Part shown: piece by piece, positions 12,967 to 24,085 of the stretch
Layout of the letters: every line of letters begins with the position of its first letter
Position numbering within the stretch: position 1 is the stretch's first letter
From: Stereum hirsutum FP-91666 SS1
Lineage: Eukaryota > Basidiomycota > Agaricomycetes > Russulales > Stereaceae
Length of the DNA stretch: 64,000 nucleotides
Direction of reading: 5' to 3'
Assembly (NCBI RefSeq): GCF_000264905.1
Contig: NW_006763143.1
Coordinates: 667,224 to 731,223, forward strand
Translations under genes and position numbers: made by a program
Notes under the pieces: generated by a model
Told to the model about the DNA's origin: nothing
Seen by the model: the letters and a program-made list of their open reading frames with translations, nothing else
The model's database searches: none

Positions 12967-13097
12967 GCATATATGAATAAGAAGATGATAATAATTGCCG
13001 ATCCTTAAGGCCTTACTACTTAGTCCTAGTTGGCTTCAAGTTGGTCTCCCGCTCCTGCTAGACAACTGTGCGCTGGGCGCGCTTTCGTATCGGGGTG

Positions 13098-13126
13098 TTC
13101 TGAGTTCGAAGGTTCTGAGTTCGAAG
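13098..13126. repeat. 15-bp direct repeat, two copies, in the divergent promoter
   Basis: TTCTGAGTTCGAAGG is repeated head to tail (second copy 14 of 15 bases), each copy containing the palindrome TTCGAA. It sits between the SH3 gene and TIM8. Confidence 0.7.
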
Positions 13127-13366
13127 TACACAGCAAGAAATGTATATTTCTATCGTTTATGTATACCGGGGAGTACCCCAGGCGTACAAGGTAGCAAAGG
13201 GAGGAGGAAATAGTCAGAAATAAGACATTGGACATTGGACAAGGAGACCAAGTTTTCGCGACGCCACACGAACAATGACGTAATATCGCTTACGCACGCG
13301 AATACTCACACATTTTCCCGCGCGCCACGAAACACGAACTCATTCCTCAACTACCTTCACAGCATC

Positions 13367-13745
13367 ATGTCCGGCCAGTTCGACGAGGCTACTCAGGTCC
13401 GTGCTCTGATCAACTCAGCCGAAACATGTCATTGATTCGAGATATAATCCACAGAAAGAGCTGCAGACTTTCCTGGACAGGGAGCAGGCCCAAGCTCGCG
13501 TCCAGCAATCTATCCATACTTTCACCAGTATGTGCTGGGACAAGTGCGTCTTATATCGTCTCTTCTTTCTCATATAGCTCTGATACGGAGTGAAATGTAT
13601 GAATAGATGTATCACAGGTACTCCGTCCACACGTTTCTCTCGCAGCGAAGAGAGCTGCCTCGTCAACTGCGTGGACCGATTCCTAGACACGAGTCTGTTC
13701 ATGGTGAAGAAGATTGAGGAGCAGCGGGAACAGATGCAGCGATAG
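13367..13745 (+). CDS. TIM8: Mitochondrial small TIM chaperone Tim8
   Basis: Tim8 works with Tim13 in the intermembrane space to escort hydrophobic precursors to the inner membrane. Three exons encode about 85 residues: MSGQFDEATQ, KELQTFLDREQAQARVQQSI ending in TSMCWDKC, and a last exon with EESCLVNCVDRFLDTSLFMV. The twin CX3C motifs (CWDKC and CLVNC) with a short spacer define the family, and the N-terminal FLDREQAQARVQ helix points to Tim8 rather than Tim9, 10 or 13. The introns are at about 13397-13454 and 13552-13610. No presequence is needed because import uses the Mia40 disulfide relay. Confidence 0.9.
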
Positions 13746-14099
13746 AGCTTCCGTCACTCATTCACGCCCACACACACGCCGCATCTTTGCCTCACTGTTC
13801 AAAAGTTTCATAGTACGCTTCCTCTATTTAATGCAGCATCACTACACCGTTCCATAAAAGAAATGCGCATGCCACGTATTGGCCGAAGACGTGTTCATAA
13901 ATAGATCGTGGTAGAAAGAACAACAAACAAACGTAGGACGTGAGGTGAGTAACATGGTACACGTACTAAACAAACCATATGTGTATACAGTCCAATCCGG
14001 TACACCCAATCCCTCTTCCTGTTGGATCCTCAGTACAGCAAACCTACCAGACACCCAAAACCAAACAAAAACACGGAAAATAACAGCAGGCAGCCCAAC
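13746..14099. other. Intergenic between convergent genes
   Basis: No coding pattern was seen. It should hold the 3' UTRs of TIM8 and of the acyltransferase gene. Confidence 0.4.
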
Positions 14100-15721
14100 T
14101 CAAGGGATTAGACTCTTGAGCTTCGTCCCGAAATATCCCGCTAACGCCGGCACGAAGAACATGAATGCTCCCAAAGTTTCCCTATTATGCCTCAACTTGA
14201 CGGGAATCACGACCTCGGGCTCATTCTCCAAGGAGGGCGACATGGACCCCGTCTCGAGATATCGACTCATGACCTTATCCTTCTCTAGCCAGAGCTCCCT
14301 TAACCAGAGATCAAACTTGTCCTTCTCGACTTCGGGAACGTCAGCCTCAAGTGCTGTAGATTTGGCCGAACCGTTGCTGGGAGTAGTGGGAAGGCTAGTG
14401 GGACTCGTCTTTGACACATCGCCAATGGGCACGTCCCTCGCGACATCGAAGCGGCGGATATGCATGTGGACGGCCGGAGGGGGTACGCGATCCCAGAAGA
14501 TAGAACGGAGCGTGTAGTATGCTTGCCCGTACCCCATTGGCGGGATGCCTGAATTTGAACATGAGTTTGTGCGCACAGGACGTATATCTCGAGGCAGAAC
14601 AAGACGGACCTGGGTATGCGACAGTGATATCTATGAGCTGCAAACTCGGTATCCGTGGTGACAATGCCCTGAGGCTGTAAAGTAGGCCAGTCGATCTCGG
14701 AAGGAGGGTGTGGACCATGTCCGGCTGTGTACAACCGTCAGCAAGCACCGAGAATATGATGGGGCGTCACTTACGATCCCAATCTTGTCGGCGTACTTTT
14801 TGCTGATAGGTCTCGTATCCTTGCTCACCAGCGTGCCTTCAGGATACAATATGAAAGTAAGAGGAATATCGGTCTGTTCGGCTTGACGACCAATCGTAGC
14901 GAGCTCTTTCACGAGATAGTGCCGGTCAGACGCCCATGAGCGGGCCAGGAAGATGAAGTTGAAGAACTGCATGCCCCTACTTCGTGTTCACAGATGGATT
15001 CCACACATAGAAGGATGCGCGAGAGAAACGTACCAGCCAAGAATGGGTACCCATTTAAGACTCTTCTTCAGTACTATGTACACATCTCTATGCGTACCGG
15101 CGAAATAAGTCAGACACCAGGCGTACATCCAATCAGCGTAGACCTGTATATTCAATCATCTAAGGACCAACGTATCGGTCGGACTGCTGGACATAACGCA
15201 CCTGATGGTTCGCAATCAAGACCGATTTATGTGGCAGGTTTAACTTGACCACCCTTCCCTTCGTATTCTTCACAACTAAGCCTTCGACCTCGTCATCCGT
15301 GAATGCACCCGGTCCCTCCCTTTCGAACGTCACCACCAGTTTCGATGGTGCAAACCACTGGAAGGAAAGCACTACCATCGAAGTCGAGATAAAGTTGAGT
15401 ACGTTTACATATGGCCAATAGGACGACCATGGCAGTCCCAGGAAAAAGCCAGCACTCACCCAGCAACGTTCCAAAAGCCCCTTTACTACATCGTATCCCA
15501 CTCTCGTACACCCCGCTCGTCCAAGGCAACAATCTCAACGGCAAAAGGAGGATAAATTGTGCCGCATTGATCATGATGCATGCGAGGTTGAAGACAATAC
15601 TCCAGCCCAATGCGTTGAGAGTTTGGTGCCACGTCCTCGGAGGTCTGTCTGAGATTTTCAGTGTATGGAGACCATGTCCCTCGGATGTCATGTCTAGTGC
15701 GTTTCCATTCGTCGTAGCCAT
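14100..15721 (-). CDS. Lysophospholipid/lysophosphatidate acyltransferase (CST26/LCLAT1-like)
   Basis: This is a membrane acyltransferase of the PlsC superfamily, acting in phospholipid synthesis or remodelling at the ER. The N-terminal exon has a hydrophobic segment (FNLACIMINAAQFILLLPL). The next reads SVLIANHQ and joins across an intron to VYADWMYAWC, giving the NHx(4-5)D catalytic motif in the NHQVYADW form of the CST26/LCLAT1 branch. Block III is FILYPEGTLVSKDTRPISKK, and later exons give HTLLPRSTGLLYSLRAL and a C-terminal hydrophobic stretch (AFMFFVPALAGYFG). About six introns are present. The start is the ATG at 15721. The acyl acceptor (lysophosphatidylinositol, lysocardiolipin or LPA) cannot be decided from sequence. 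Confidence 0.85.
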
Positions 15722-17812
15722 ATCAAACAAAGCCTGAGTCTAGGGGAATCCAGGAGAGTAGGAGTACCACAGAACCCGAGCACGAGGGTGAAGGGTGGTG
15801 TACTGCCTGTGAAGGCCCACACGCACTGATTTAGCAGCACAGGCGCTTACCAGGCTCAGGGGGTATGTCAGCGACAGCGACATATTATCGGAACAGTCGG
15901 CCTCCACGTGAAAATCATCGTTATGTTCATATCGAGAACGCTCCCGTTAGAGACACATCGCGTTCCATTCGTGGTATCTTTGAGAAGAGCGATGTAGGGC
16001 GTATATGCAGATCGTGGTGGCGAGGTGTATGGACGTGGCACGCCGTCGATAATTAAACGCCAAGAACTTTCTGCTAAAACATTCGGAAAGACCCTGACCT
16101 CAGGCTGAGTCCGCACTTGGCCCGCAGTGGGCGGAGGAGTTGTGGCCCAAGGAACAAAGCAAGGAGAAAGTGCATTCGTTACTCTACTATTGCCACTCCT
16201 AAAAGTGCAACATCGAAGAGCACTTCAACACCGTCTCAATCTCTTAACAACATGTGAGTATAATAAGTATGAGGTATAGGAATAATCATTCCGGACACGA
16301 GAAGAATGAAACCTCTCTACGTAGAACTCTCCACAAAAAAATCAGCCTCCATGTTTCCCCAAATACCAATCAACCCGACCCAGAATAGACATTGTCGTGC
16401 CGATGACATACTGAGCTAAGGCGTTGAAGAATGGATACCAGCCGAAGATAGTGTGAGTGTGCTCGTGGCGTGAGGGCGGGAGAAGTCATCGAAAGGGTAT
16501 GGCGGCTGTATGGAAGCGGGCGGTAATGACACTATAAAAGTTGATGCATGGGAAAGGGGATGCGAGGATGGAGGCTGAGGTTGAGTTAGTCAAAATATGT
16601 CCAAAACCTATAGGGTGCTGAAGGAGAGGTTGAGAGAAGCCTCGCATGAGAAAGTTTGCGGCAGGAATTCCGAATGTTTGAAGTGAACGAAGGAAGCTGT
16701 GTGTGTGCTTCAGGTCAAGTCGATGATCACGAGCAGGCTTATGATCCAAATATGATGGTGTAGATAGGAGGTAGAAGGGCTAATTTTTGTAAATGTGATG
16801 TAAAATGGACTTGTACAACACAGTGCACTTCCAAACCAAGCGGTGATGCAAAGGTATACAGACCGTGGATGAACCACAGTTCATCAACGGGATTGATGTG
16901 GTCGCATCTACTGACCCACCTTCTTTACACTCGTTGGAGAGTAATCCAGAGTATCGTGGTCAGTGGGAGGTTCGGATCCTGTCGAACTCTAATTGAATAT
17001 TCGAATATTTATCGCATGGCATATACGCGAGTGAAGAAGTGAAGAAGTCGTTCCGTATAAGGGAGCGAAGATGAAGCTGGACGAGTAGGCAGGGTCGCGC
17101 ACCTTATGCAATTTTAGAACGGGGAGTTTCTTTGTTGCCTCAAGTCTTATTACCTAGGAGAGACATCACACAGGGTAGGGAAGCTATCGGAGCCTAAGAT
17201 TGAACAGAGTGAGCCTAAGTTATTGAAAGCATGGTTCGCGGTCGGCCCCAGAAGCGCCATGATAGAACCCGACGCGAGGCCCAATGTACGTCGATATCAA
17301 AGGCCTGACTGGCAAGTGAGATGCTCTGATGAGTGAAGTTTCTCCAAACACGATGCTACTAATAGGGCGCCAGTGAGAGGAGAAGGAACTTAGGAAGGAT
17401 TGAGACAAATTGTTCCTTTGGTGTCCGAATGCTGCCTGGATATGGACAAAGGCGGTACGATGCCGAGCATTCGGTCCGGTCCGAACTTGCTTCCAGCAGC
17501 AACTCCGATCTTCGATGCTGTTTGCCTCGGTACGTACTTGTGGCAGCAGTCCAGCCGTCCTGCGCACCCCCAACAAGCTCCACCCGTGTTCGTTCGCACC
17601 TCTCTGGTGCTCACCAGAATATATATAACGACCTTCCATGAGTATGACCCTACCATCATCCCCTGTTGAGCGTATCCGCTTTCTAAATTTCTACCCCGAG
17701 CGATAAAGTACCGCGTCCTTCGTACCTTCAGAACTGTTCAAGTATCTTAAGGTGCGTCTTAGACAGACATAATCTAAGAGCTTCACAATTCATCTCTTGA
17801 GCAGCACAGTTG
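15722..17812. other. Long intergenic region, mostly featureless
   Basis: Apart from the possible orphan exon at 16342-16490, open frames on both strands (for example 17220-17669) overlap each other and show no domain. No tRNA or transposon ends were found. Confidence 0.4.
16342..16490 (-). CDS. Possible terminal exon of an unidentified membrane protein
   Basis: A minus-strand frame reads HEHTHTIFGWYPFFNALAQY followed by VIGTTMSILGRVDWYLGKHG and a stop at 16342. Its aromatic and hydrophobic pattern looks like a real protein end, but the frame is closed by a stop just upstream and no matching upstream exon could be joined. It may be the last exon of a gene whose 5' part I could not reconstruct, or a relic. 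Confidence 0.3.
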
Positions 17813-18973
17813 ATGTACCAACTTCTTTGTAGCATGTCGTCTTTCTTGACTGGGTACACCCCTCCGAAGGCTCGCCTCGTCGACGACCTCATACCGCTCA
17901 TCCTCGAAAGCAGCGACTCGTGGTGGTCATGCGACTACGCTCGCCTCATGCGCGTTTCGCCTGCTTGGGCAAGCTTCGTACGAACGCGTCTCTACGCCCG
18001 TCCTCAACTACATACCTTCGACGCGTGCACGCTTCTCGCGCGAACAATACGCGAGAACCCTGGAATTGCGTCGTTCATTACGGGACTTGATCTATGTCCA
18101 GTCCCTGTCGAGGATAGTTATCTCATCCGCATTGATATTTCGAGCATACGCACACTGTTCAGTGTGGAGGGCCTTCGATTTGTGGCACTCAGACAGGAGC
18201 TTGCTGTTGACGCGGAGAGGTTCTTGCGTTGCCTCGCGCGTCCAGAGACTTTGGAGGAATTGATTATCGATGGCCATTCCTTCGATTTTATGAGCGGATG
18301 GGATCCCCTCTACCTACGCAAGCCAGCACGCCTTCGCTGGGACCAAGAGATGACCTCCAAGTTCCCGAACCTTTGTCGTCTTCGTGTTTCCCACGCCGAA
18401 CTCTCCATTCCCTATAAAAGCCCAATCCACCGCCTTCAACTTACTCATCTCGATCTCGACAAAGTCACCATAGTACAGGGACAGCTCCACAATCTCTCCA
18501 CATCCTGGGACGAGCTACAATCTCTGGACATTATTGCGCTAGCCGACATAGACCTCCACCGTCATCTCCCACTCCTCCTTTCCTCATGCTGTTCCTCCCT
18601 TCGTAGCCTTCATATCCAAGTTTTGGGAACGCATTGCGAGGACCTCATCTTTTCCGACACCACCGCCGCTACGTCAGCTATGTCCTTTCCTTCTCTACTT
18701 GAGGTACGACTCAGCGGTATCGATGCGAGCGCACACACGCTGCAGTGTATTGAGAAGTGGTGCCCAAAACTGGAGGTTTTTGTGGTGCTGGGGAGAAAGG
18801 TGAGAGTGGCGCCACTGGAATGGGTAGCGTTTTTAGCAAGCGGGGCGTTACCCAGCTTGCAGGGATTCAAAGCTCCTGGAGGAACGGGAAGGGAGGCAAC
18901 CCAGAAATGGACAGAAGAGGAAGAAAAAAGAGTCATGGACGCGTGCGTTGAGAGGCAGGTTACGTGTTACTAA
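17813..18973 (+). CDS. F-box / leucine-rich-like protein
   Basis: A single exon of about 385 residues. The N-terminal part (DDLIPLILESSDSWWSCDYA, then LMRVSPAWASFVRTRLYARP) is an F-box-like helix bundle of the kind that binds Skp1. The rest has irregular leucine-rich segments (LRFVALRQELAVDAERFLRC, LEELIIDGHSFDF, LCRLRVSHAELSI, LQLTHLDLDKVTI, LEVRLSGIDASAHTL), a layout common in large mushroom F-box families. The start may be the ATG at 17813 or the one at 17834, which follows AGC and begins MSSFLTGYTPPK. No intron is needed. The target protein is unknown. Confidence 0.65.
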   Translation: MYQLLCSMSSFLTGYTPPKARLVDDLIPLILESSDSWWSCDYARLMRVSPAWASFVRTRLYARPQLHTFDACTLLARTIRENPGIASFITGLDLCPVPVEDSYLIRIDISSIRTLFSVEGLRFVALRQELAVDAERFLRCLARPETLEELIIDGHSFDFMSGWDPLYLRKPARLRWDQEMTSKFPNLCRLRVSHAELSIPYKSPIHRLQLTHLDLDKVTIVQGQLHNLSTSWDELQSLDIIALADIDLHRHLPLLLSSCCSSLRSLHIQVLGTHCEDLIFSDTTAATSAMSFPSLLEVRLSGIDASAHTLQCIEKWCPKLEVFVVLGRKVRVAPLEWVAFLASGALPSLQGFKAPGGTGREATQKWTEEEEKRVMDACVERQVTCY

Positions 18974-19463
18974 AGAGATTGTGTCGTTAGTGGTGACTTG
19001 GTGTGGTTGTTGTTTGTGGTCTGTCCACCGAGTCCCTTTCATCTCTTGCTCTCGGCTTATGATCCCCGTTGACTCTATAATTACGACAGTGTCCGCTAAT
19101 TCATTTGGATCATCCGCAGTCCCGAGCTGCTCGACTGCTTGTCCCCTTTTATATCCATCTCGTATGCGCATGTACATTACTTTCGACGTGGCGCCACAGT
19201 GGCGCTCTATGGAATGCACCTACCATTACCAGTGTACCAGCCGCCTATAACCGCTGGCGCGCTTCTTGCCGTGCTAACTAGGTTCACACCTCTCACGGAT
19301 TCCAGGCAACTGAGACGCCATCACAACTTGCAAGTCACTTTGGGACTTCTTCTGGAGATTTTGCGTGTGATGATGCTTCCTTTCCTGATACAAACGAAAC
19401 ATTAAAGCCTTGACGTGCTGGCTATGCGGCGCTTGGACTGCGATCTGCTCTTTGTTCATCCCC
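18974..19463. other. Intergenic, no gene recognised
   Basis: Short frames only. It contains the upstream region of the peroxidase gene and a small palindrome, GTGGCGCCAC, at 19188-19197. Confidence 0.4.
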
Positions 19464-20293
19464 ATGTCTTCGCCCCCTGCTCAGGCCGTCTCTCGAGGGC
19501 ATGACTATGTGCCCGCCTCACCAGAAGACAGCCGTAGTCCGTGTCCTGGTCTAAACGTTCGGAGCTTTCATTCCTCTCCCAATTTTTACAACTAACGTTG
19601 TCGGCTATCATCCACCAGGCTCTCGCCAACCATGGCTATCTGTTTGTCGTCTTTCTTCTACTTTCCAAGGCCGTGTCTAATCCTATGGATAGCCCTCATC
19701 ATGGTCGCAACTTGACCTTGTTTCAACTCGTAAGCAAGATCCGCGAGGTCTACAACATGTCCTTCCTCCTCGCCATCATCCTCGCCATCCCGGGAATCTG
19801 GCTATGCGGAAACATATGGCGTCTCAGCCTCTCCCTCGAAGACCTCGCCAAACACCGCGACGGACTGGAGCACGACGGAAGCCTCGCACACACAGACGTC
19901 CCTCCCGACTTCCTCTACGCTCCCAGCCCACCTGATCAGACCAAGCTCAAAGAACTGATCGATGTCTCCTCTGATGGGAAATACATCACGTTTCAGGAAC
20001 TCGTCGGTCGACGTGCCGCTTTGGACGCCCAGCTTAGCAGGCCGTTTGGGTTCTTTCATTCGCTGGTGGCGAAGTTGGAAACTGCGATGTTGTACAACGT
20101 TTTGTCGATGGGACATGCCAAAAAGGATGGAAAGGTTCCGACGGAGTTTGTCAGGCAGTGGGTAGGCGAGGAGAGATTCCCGGAGGGCTGGAAGAGGCCG
20201 GAGAAGACGATTGGCGCGTTCAAGATTTCATGGACCATCTATGAGGTTTGGCAGTTGATGAAGAGCGTCTTTCAAACCAAGCGAACGGAGTAG
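19464..20293 (+). CDS. Heme-thiolate peroxidase (chloroperoxidase / unspecific peroxygenase family)
   Basis: Members use a cysteine-ligated heme and peroxide for halogenation, peroxidation or oxygen insertion. Exon 1 ends SRSPCPGLN with the PCP motif, whose Cys is the heme ligand. An intron (about 19557-19617) leads to ALANHGYL, and a second leads to PHHGRNLTLFQLVSKIREVY, restoring the family block NHGYLPxxGxxLT. The distal-site block reads EHDGSLAHTD, where the family usually has EHDxSLxRxD. The C-terminal part has ITFQELVGRRAALDAQ and AMLYNVLSMG. The length of about 235 residues fits the short family. The start ATG at 19464 gives no signal peptide, unlike secreted relatives, so either the product is intracellular or an upstream exon was missed. 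Confidence 0.85.
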
Positions 20294-20379
20294 AGCTATC
20301 AATGTTGATATCACATAGGTATTATTTAAACAACATAACTCCCAGTCTTCCGAATCACGAACTGCTGTGCCATACAATC

Positions 20380-23300
20380 TCAGACTAGACCATAAATACT
20401 AGTACGAACAGTCTGAGTCCATACAAGTGATGGACGTCGTGCACGTCTACCCTTCTCGGCTTCTCTTCTGAAGCATTTCGCCTTCAAACCACCGAACCAC
20501 TGACCACTATCATAATATACTCTGGCGAGTAGTTCCTTGCTCTCCACAGTATCCGGATGCATACGTCCGCATACCCTCGTCCTACTCTTTACCACCGTCT
20601 CCAAAAGGGATATTGCCTCAGCACGCTGATGGAGACAATAATATACGTTCGCCAAAGAATTCAGGCTGGTTAATGTATCCGGTGAATTTGCTCCAAGCAC
20701 CTCCCTCCTACCGCCAACCACATCTTCAAATAATCTGGCTGCCTTTGCCGTTCTACCCAGTTAGTGGTACGCATGCGCCAAACTGCGCATGCTCGACAAC
20801 GTATCGACATTGTTGATCCCGAGAAGCTCTCCCCTCGCTTGAACGACTCGTTCCAATATTGTGCTTGCGTCAACATATTGTTTGAGCGCGAGATAGATGG
20901 TGGCCAGGAGATGCTGGCTCTCTAGCGTGTCGCTATGGCGTGAGCCCAGAAACCTTTCTCTCTTCTCTGCAACGCCTTTAAGCAGCGCGGCTGCTTCGGC
21001 ATTCTCCCCCGTGTGGTGATAGGCTTCAGCGAGACGATGCTCGCTGGTCAACTTGTCAACGTGTCCCTCTCCCAGAGCCCGGGACTGCGAACTCGCAACC
21101 TCTTCGAGCAAAACTGCTGCCCATGGATAGGCCTTCCCGGTCTTCAGATACGTCAGAGCAAGTAGATCCTTGCTCTTCAGCGTATCGACATGATCGTTCC
21201 CGAGCACCCTTTTCCTCGATGCGAGGACCGCCGCCGATAAGATAGTGGACTTGGTATGCTCTCCAAGCTCGCAATACGTCTGTGCAAGGAGATGTCTACT
21301 CGCCAGAGTATAAACATGCTCGCTACCCAGCGCTTCCCGCCGCGCCACCACCACCTTCTCCAATGCTTTGGCAAGCTCACTATAGCGCGAAAGCTCGAAG
21401 TAGATAACAGAAAGCAGATGACAACTCTCGAGGGTATCGAGATGTTCGTCGCCTAGCACTCTCTTCCGCGAAACAGCGACGTCTTCGAACAAGGTCACCG
21501 CTTGGGCATGACGCCCGAGGGTGTAGTAGACGAGGCCTAAGAGGTGTTTGTTCGCCAGCGTATCGAGGTGATTCTCACCGAGAACTCTTGCCCACGATGA
21601 GACGACCTCTTCCAAGAATGTCGCCGCATCTCCGTAACGGCCTTCGCGCAACACTGCGTGTGCTTTGATCAACGCATGGTCTGGCTGGTGCAAGGCGTCG
21701 GGAAGTGGCGGAGGGCACATCGCCATCGTTTCTTTGTCTGACTCCCGGTGAAGGTCGTCAGAACATGCGGCCGGAGCGGGATGTCCATGTTTTCGAACAG
21801 ACAGCAGAGAATTCCAAGGAAAACCAGCCAATTCAGACGTCAGGAACTCTGGTGAACGAGCGTGTTTATCACTGACCAGATGTTATCGAGACCACATCCT
21901 GCAGCGTCGACTTGATCTGCGCGAAGCGAGGCCTGCACTTCGGATTGGCGTCCCAGCATGACTGGATAAGCGTCCAGATGGGTTTGAGCTCGTTGTTGCT
22001 GAGCCTGACAGGGCGAGGAGGACGATGCCCCTGGGAAACGATCCACACAGCAACGCGTTCGCTGGACTCGGAGAACGGTACCTCCCCACTGAAGATCTTC
22101 AAGCAGTTCAGATAGTGCCTAACGTCCAGAAGTAGATCATCAACGAACCTCCCATCCCGTCATTGTGAAACTATATACGTCTGAGGCTGTCGTTGCTTTT
22201 GAACCGCCAAAACATTCCGGTGACGGCGATGCGGCACTGTGAGGGGTAAGGTTGTTTTCGCCTACGAGTTTTGATATACCGAAGTCGGACAGGAGGGCGT
22301 GATGGTCACTTCCAACAAGGATGTTCACCTATCGCAGGCCTTTCAGAGTTCAGATGTAGAAGCAAAGAAGTGTATCAGAAGGGAAGGCGATCGTGCTTAC
22401 ACCTTTGAGGTCGCCATGAACGATGTTCTTCCGGTGTAAGTAAGTCATTCCAGAAGCGATATCGTCAAGCTAGGCAACAAGGTTAGAGGTAGATCACAAG
22501 CATGGAAAAGACTTCAGAGCCATACCAGGAAAGACGGCAAGCCTCAGGAAACGATCGAAGATAATCGCAGACGTTCTCGAACTTGCAGTATCGGCTGACG
22601 ATAAACGGCTACGTTCCACATTTAGTGTTAGTGCCAGACACTCAAGCTTCTCTGCCTCGACACATGCTCCATAGAATTGTAAGACGTGAGGATGTAATAG
22701 CCGCGTCCTAACATATGATTTTGAGCGGACTGTAAAGCCGAATTTGTACCAAAAAATACCTACCAGACCTTCACCTCTGACAAGAAAGCGTGCCAAATGA
22801 TTTAGACAAGAGCAAAGATAACCATGGGTAGAAGTAACCTACACGTCTCTGCTTCTCGCTCAAAACTTGAGAATCCTCGATATACATTTGCTTCACCGCG
22901 ACGGTCTAAGAATAAAGCTCAGTGTCGTCCTCTCGTGCAGAAAGGCGATTATTTTACCCTGCCGTCTCATTCCCCACGGTGGCATTTCCCAAACAAACCT
23001 CGCCTGACGTTTCGTCCTGATGTACAATGACCTCCAGACTCGTAAGCATCCACGGCTGTATGTCAAGTTGTCGAGCGCCGTCGAGGTCAGATAGTCTCTG
23101 CAACGCAGGTACTGTAGCGCGAATAAAAATTTCTTCTGCAGTTGAGCCTCGATGGCCCAGCTCGAAGAGGTACTGGATCAGACACGTGGATTGTGTTTGG
23201 TCAGAAAGCCGATGGGAGTCCAGTGTGAAGACACAGGTGCCTTTGACAGGCCAACGAGGAGTTCTTCCATTCGTCTGTATTGGCCATCTCCGTCCTCCAA

Positions 23301-23998
23301 GGCAGCCAATATCTTGTAATCGTTGCGTGTTAGCTCTTTCAGTTTTCGAGATAGCTCTGTTTGGTCCTGTTCCCTTGCTTCGGCTAGCTTGGTCTGGAGG
23401 TCTGCACTGTCGACGTGCGCGACTATCTGTTTCCAGTAGTAGTAATGATATAAGCGGTGGACCGGTTGGAGGTAAAGCGAAGACGAACGTTGAAACGAGT
23501 AAATTCGTAGCTTAGAGCAGCCCCGCCGTTTTCGATATCCTTGTCGATATTCCCGCTGTGTATCAAACACCAAGCGAACCCTTGTTGCTGGTTTTTCACC
23601 ACAAGATCGCAAATTCTCTGTATGGCACTGCACCAGTTGCGGTTCGTCAGTGATCCACTCATGACGGTCATACCCACGAATAGATGAAAATGCACCCACC
23701 TCGCCATATTAAATAGATCGTCTCTCAACAACGGATCTAGCTTGATCAGCAAATGTTGGCACCGTTCGAAGAGGAAACCCAGTTGTGCGCGCCGGTGCTT
23801 CACACCTTGATAGGCAATGTAGGCAGCTTTCAGGGAATTCCAAGCTGGGTTGAGTACGGACAGTGCTGGTGACGGTGGTAAGTACGACAAGCTCAGCCAT
23901 GGAGAAGGGGTATGTCGAGGATGTTGTCCGTGCTGACGGTTATAGGGCCATGCGACTATAAGTAAAGCCTCCGTGTGTGAGATGAGGTGGGGAGTCAT
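20380..23998 (-). CDS. MLKL-like four-helix region + TKL kinase + TPR protein, interrupted by an in-frame stop
   Basis: The N-terminal region (about 23860-23200) has the pattern of the fungal MLKL_NTD-type helical domain: WNSLKAAYIAYQGVKHRRAQ, LFERCQHLLIKLDPLLR, QGFAWCLIHSGNIDKDIE, LAEAREQDQTELSRKLKEL. A linker (ATVPALQRLSDLDGARQLDI) leads to a TKL-type kinase domain with TVAVKQM (beta-3 Lys), LLHPHVLQFYGAC, VHGDLKG, NILVGSDHHALLSDFGISKL and SDVYSFTMTGWEV, ending near 21880. From 21831 to 20380 there are about nine 42-residue TPR units (LGxxHxDTLxSxxLLAxxYxxLGR). A TAA at 20763-20761 breaks the array in frame, and TPR coding resumes directly after it. The glycine-rich loop is poorly conserved. 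The start is uncertain (ATG 23998 or 24085), and the kinase-TPR junction near 21850 is not resolved, so two genes are possible. An immune or cell-death receptor role is inference. Confidence 0.7.
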
Positions 23999-24085
23999 CA
24001 CCAGGCGATGTTCGTGAGGATCGATCGTCGAGAGATGAAACCATAGCTGTACGACTGACGCATTGGGTTCATTACGGGAAGACAT

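Noticed and set aside
17220..17669. Overlapping frames on both strands
   Set aside because: Up to six mutually overlapping frames of similar length with no family signal; no evidence for any.
20746..20775. An 18-nt GT...AG segment around the TAA in the TPR array, with a CTAAC branch-like sequence
   Set aside because: Too short to be a spliceosomal intron, and the TPR pattern needs the flanking codons kept.
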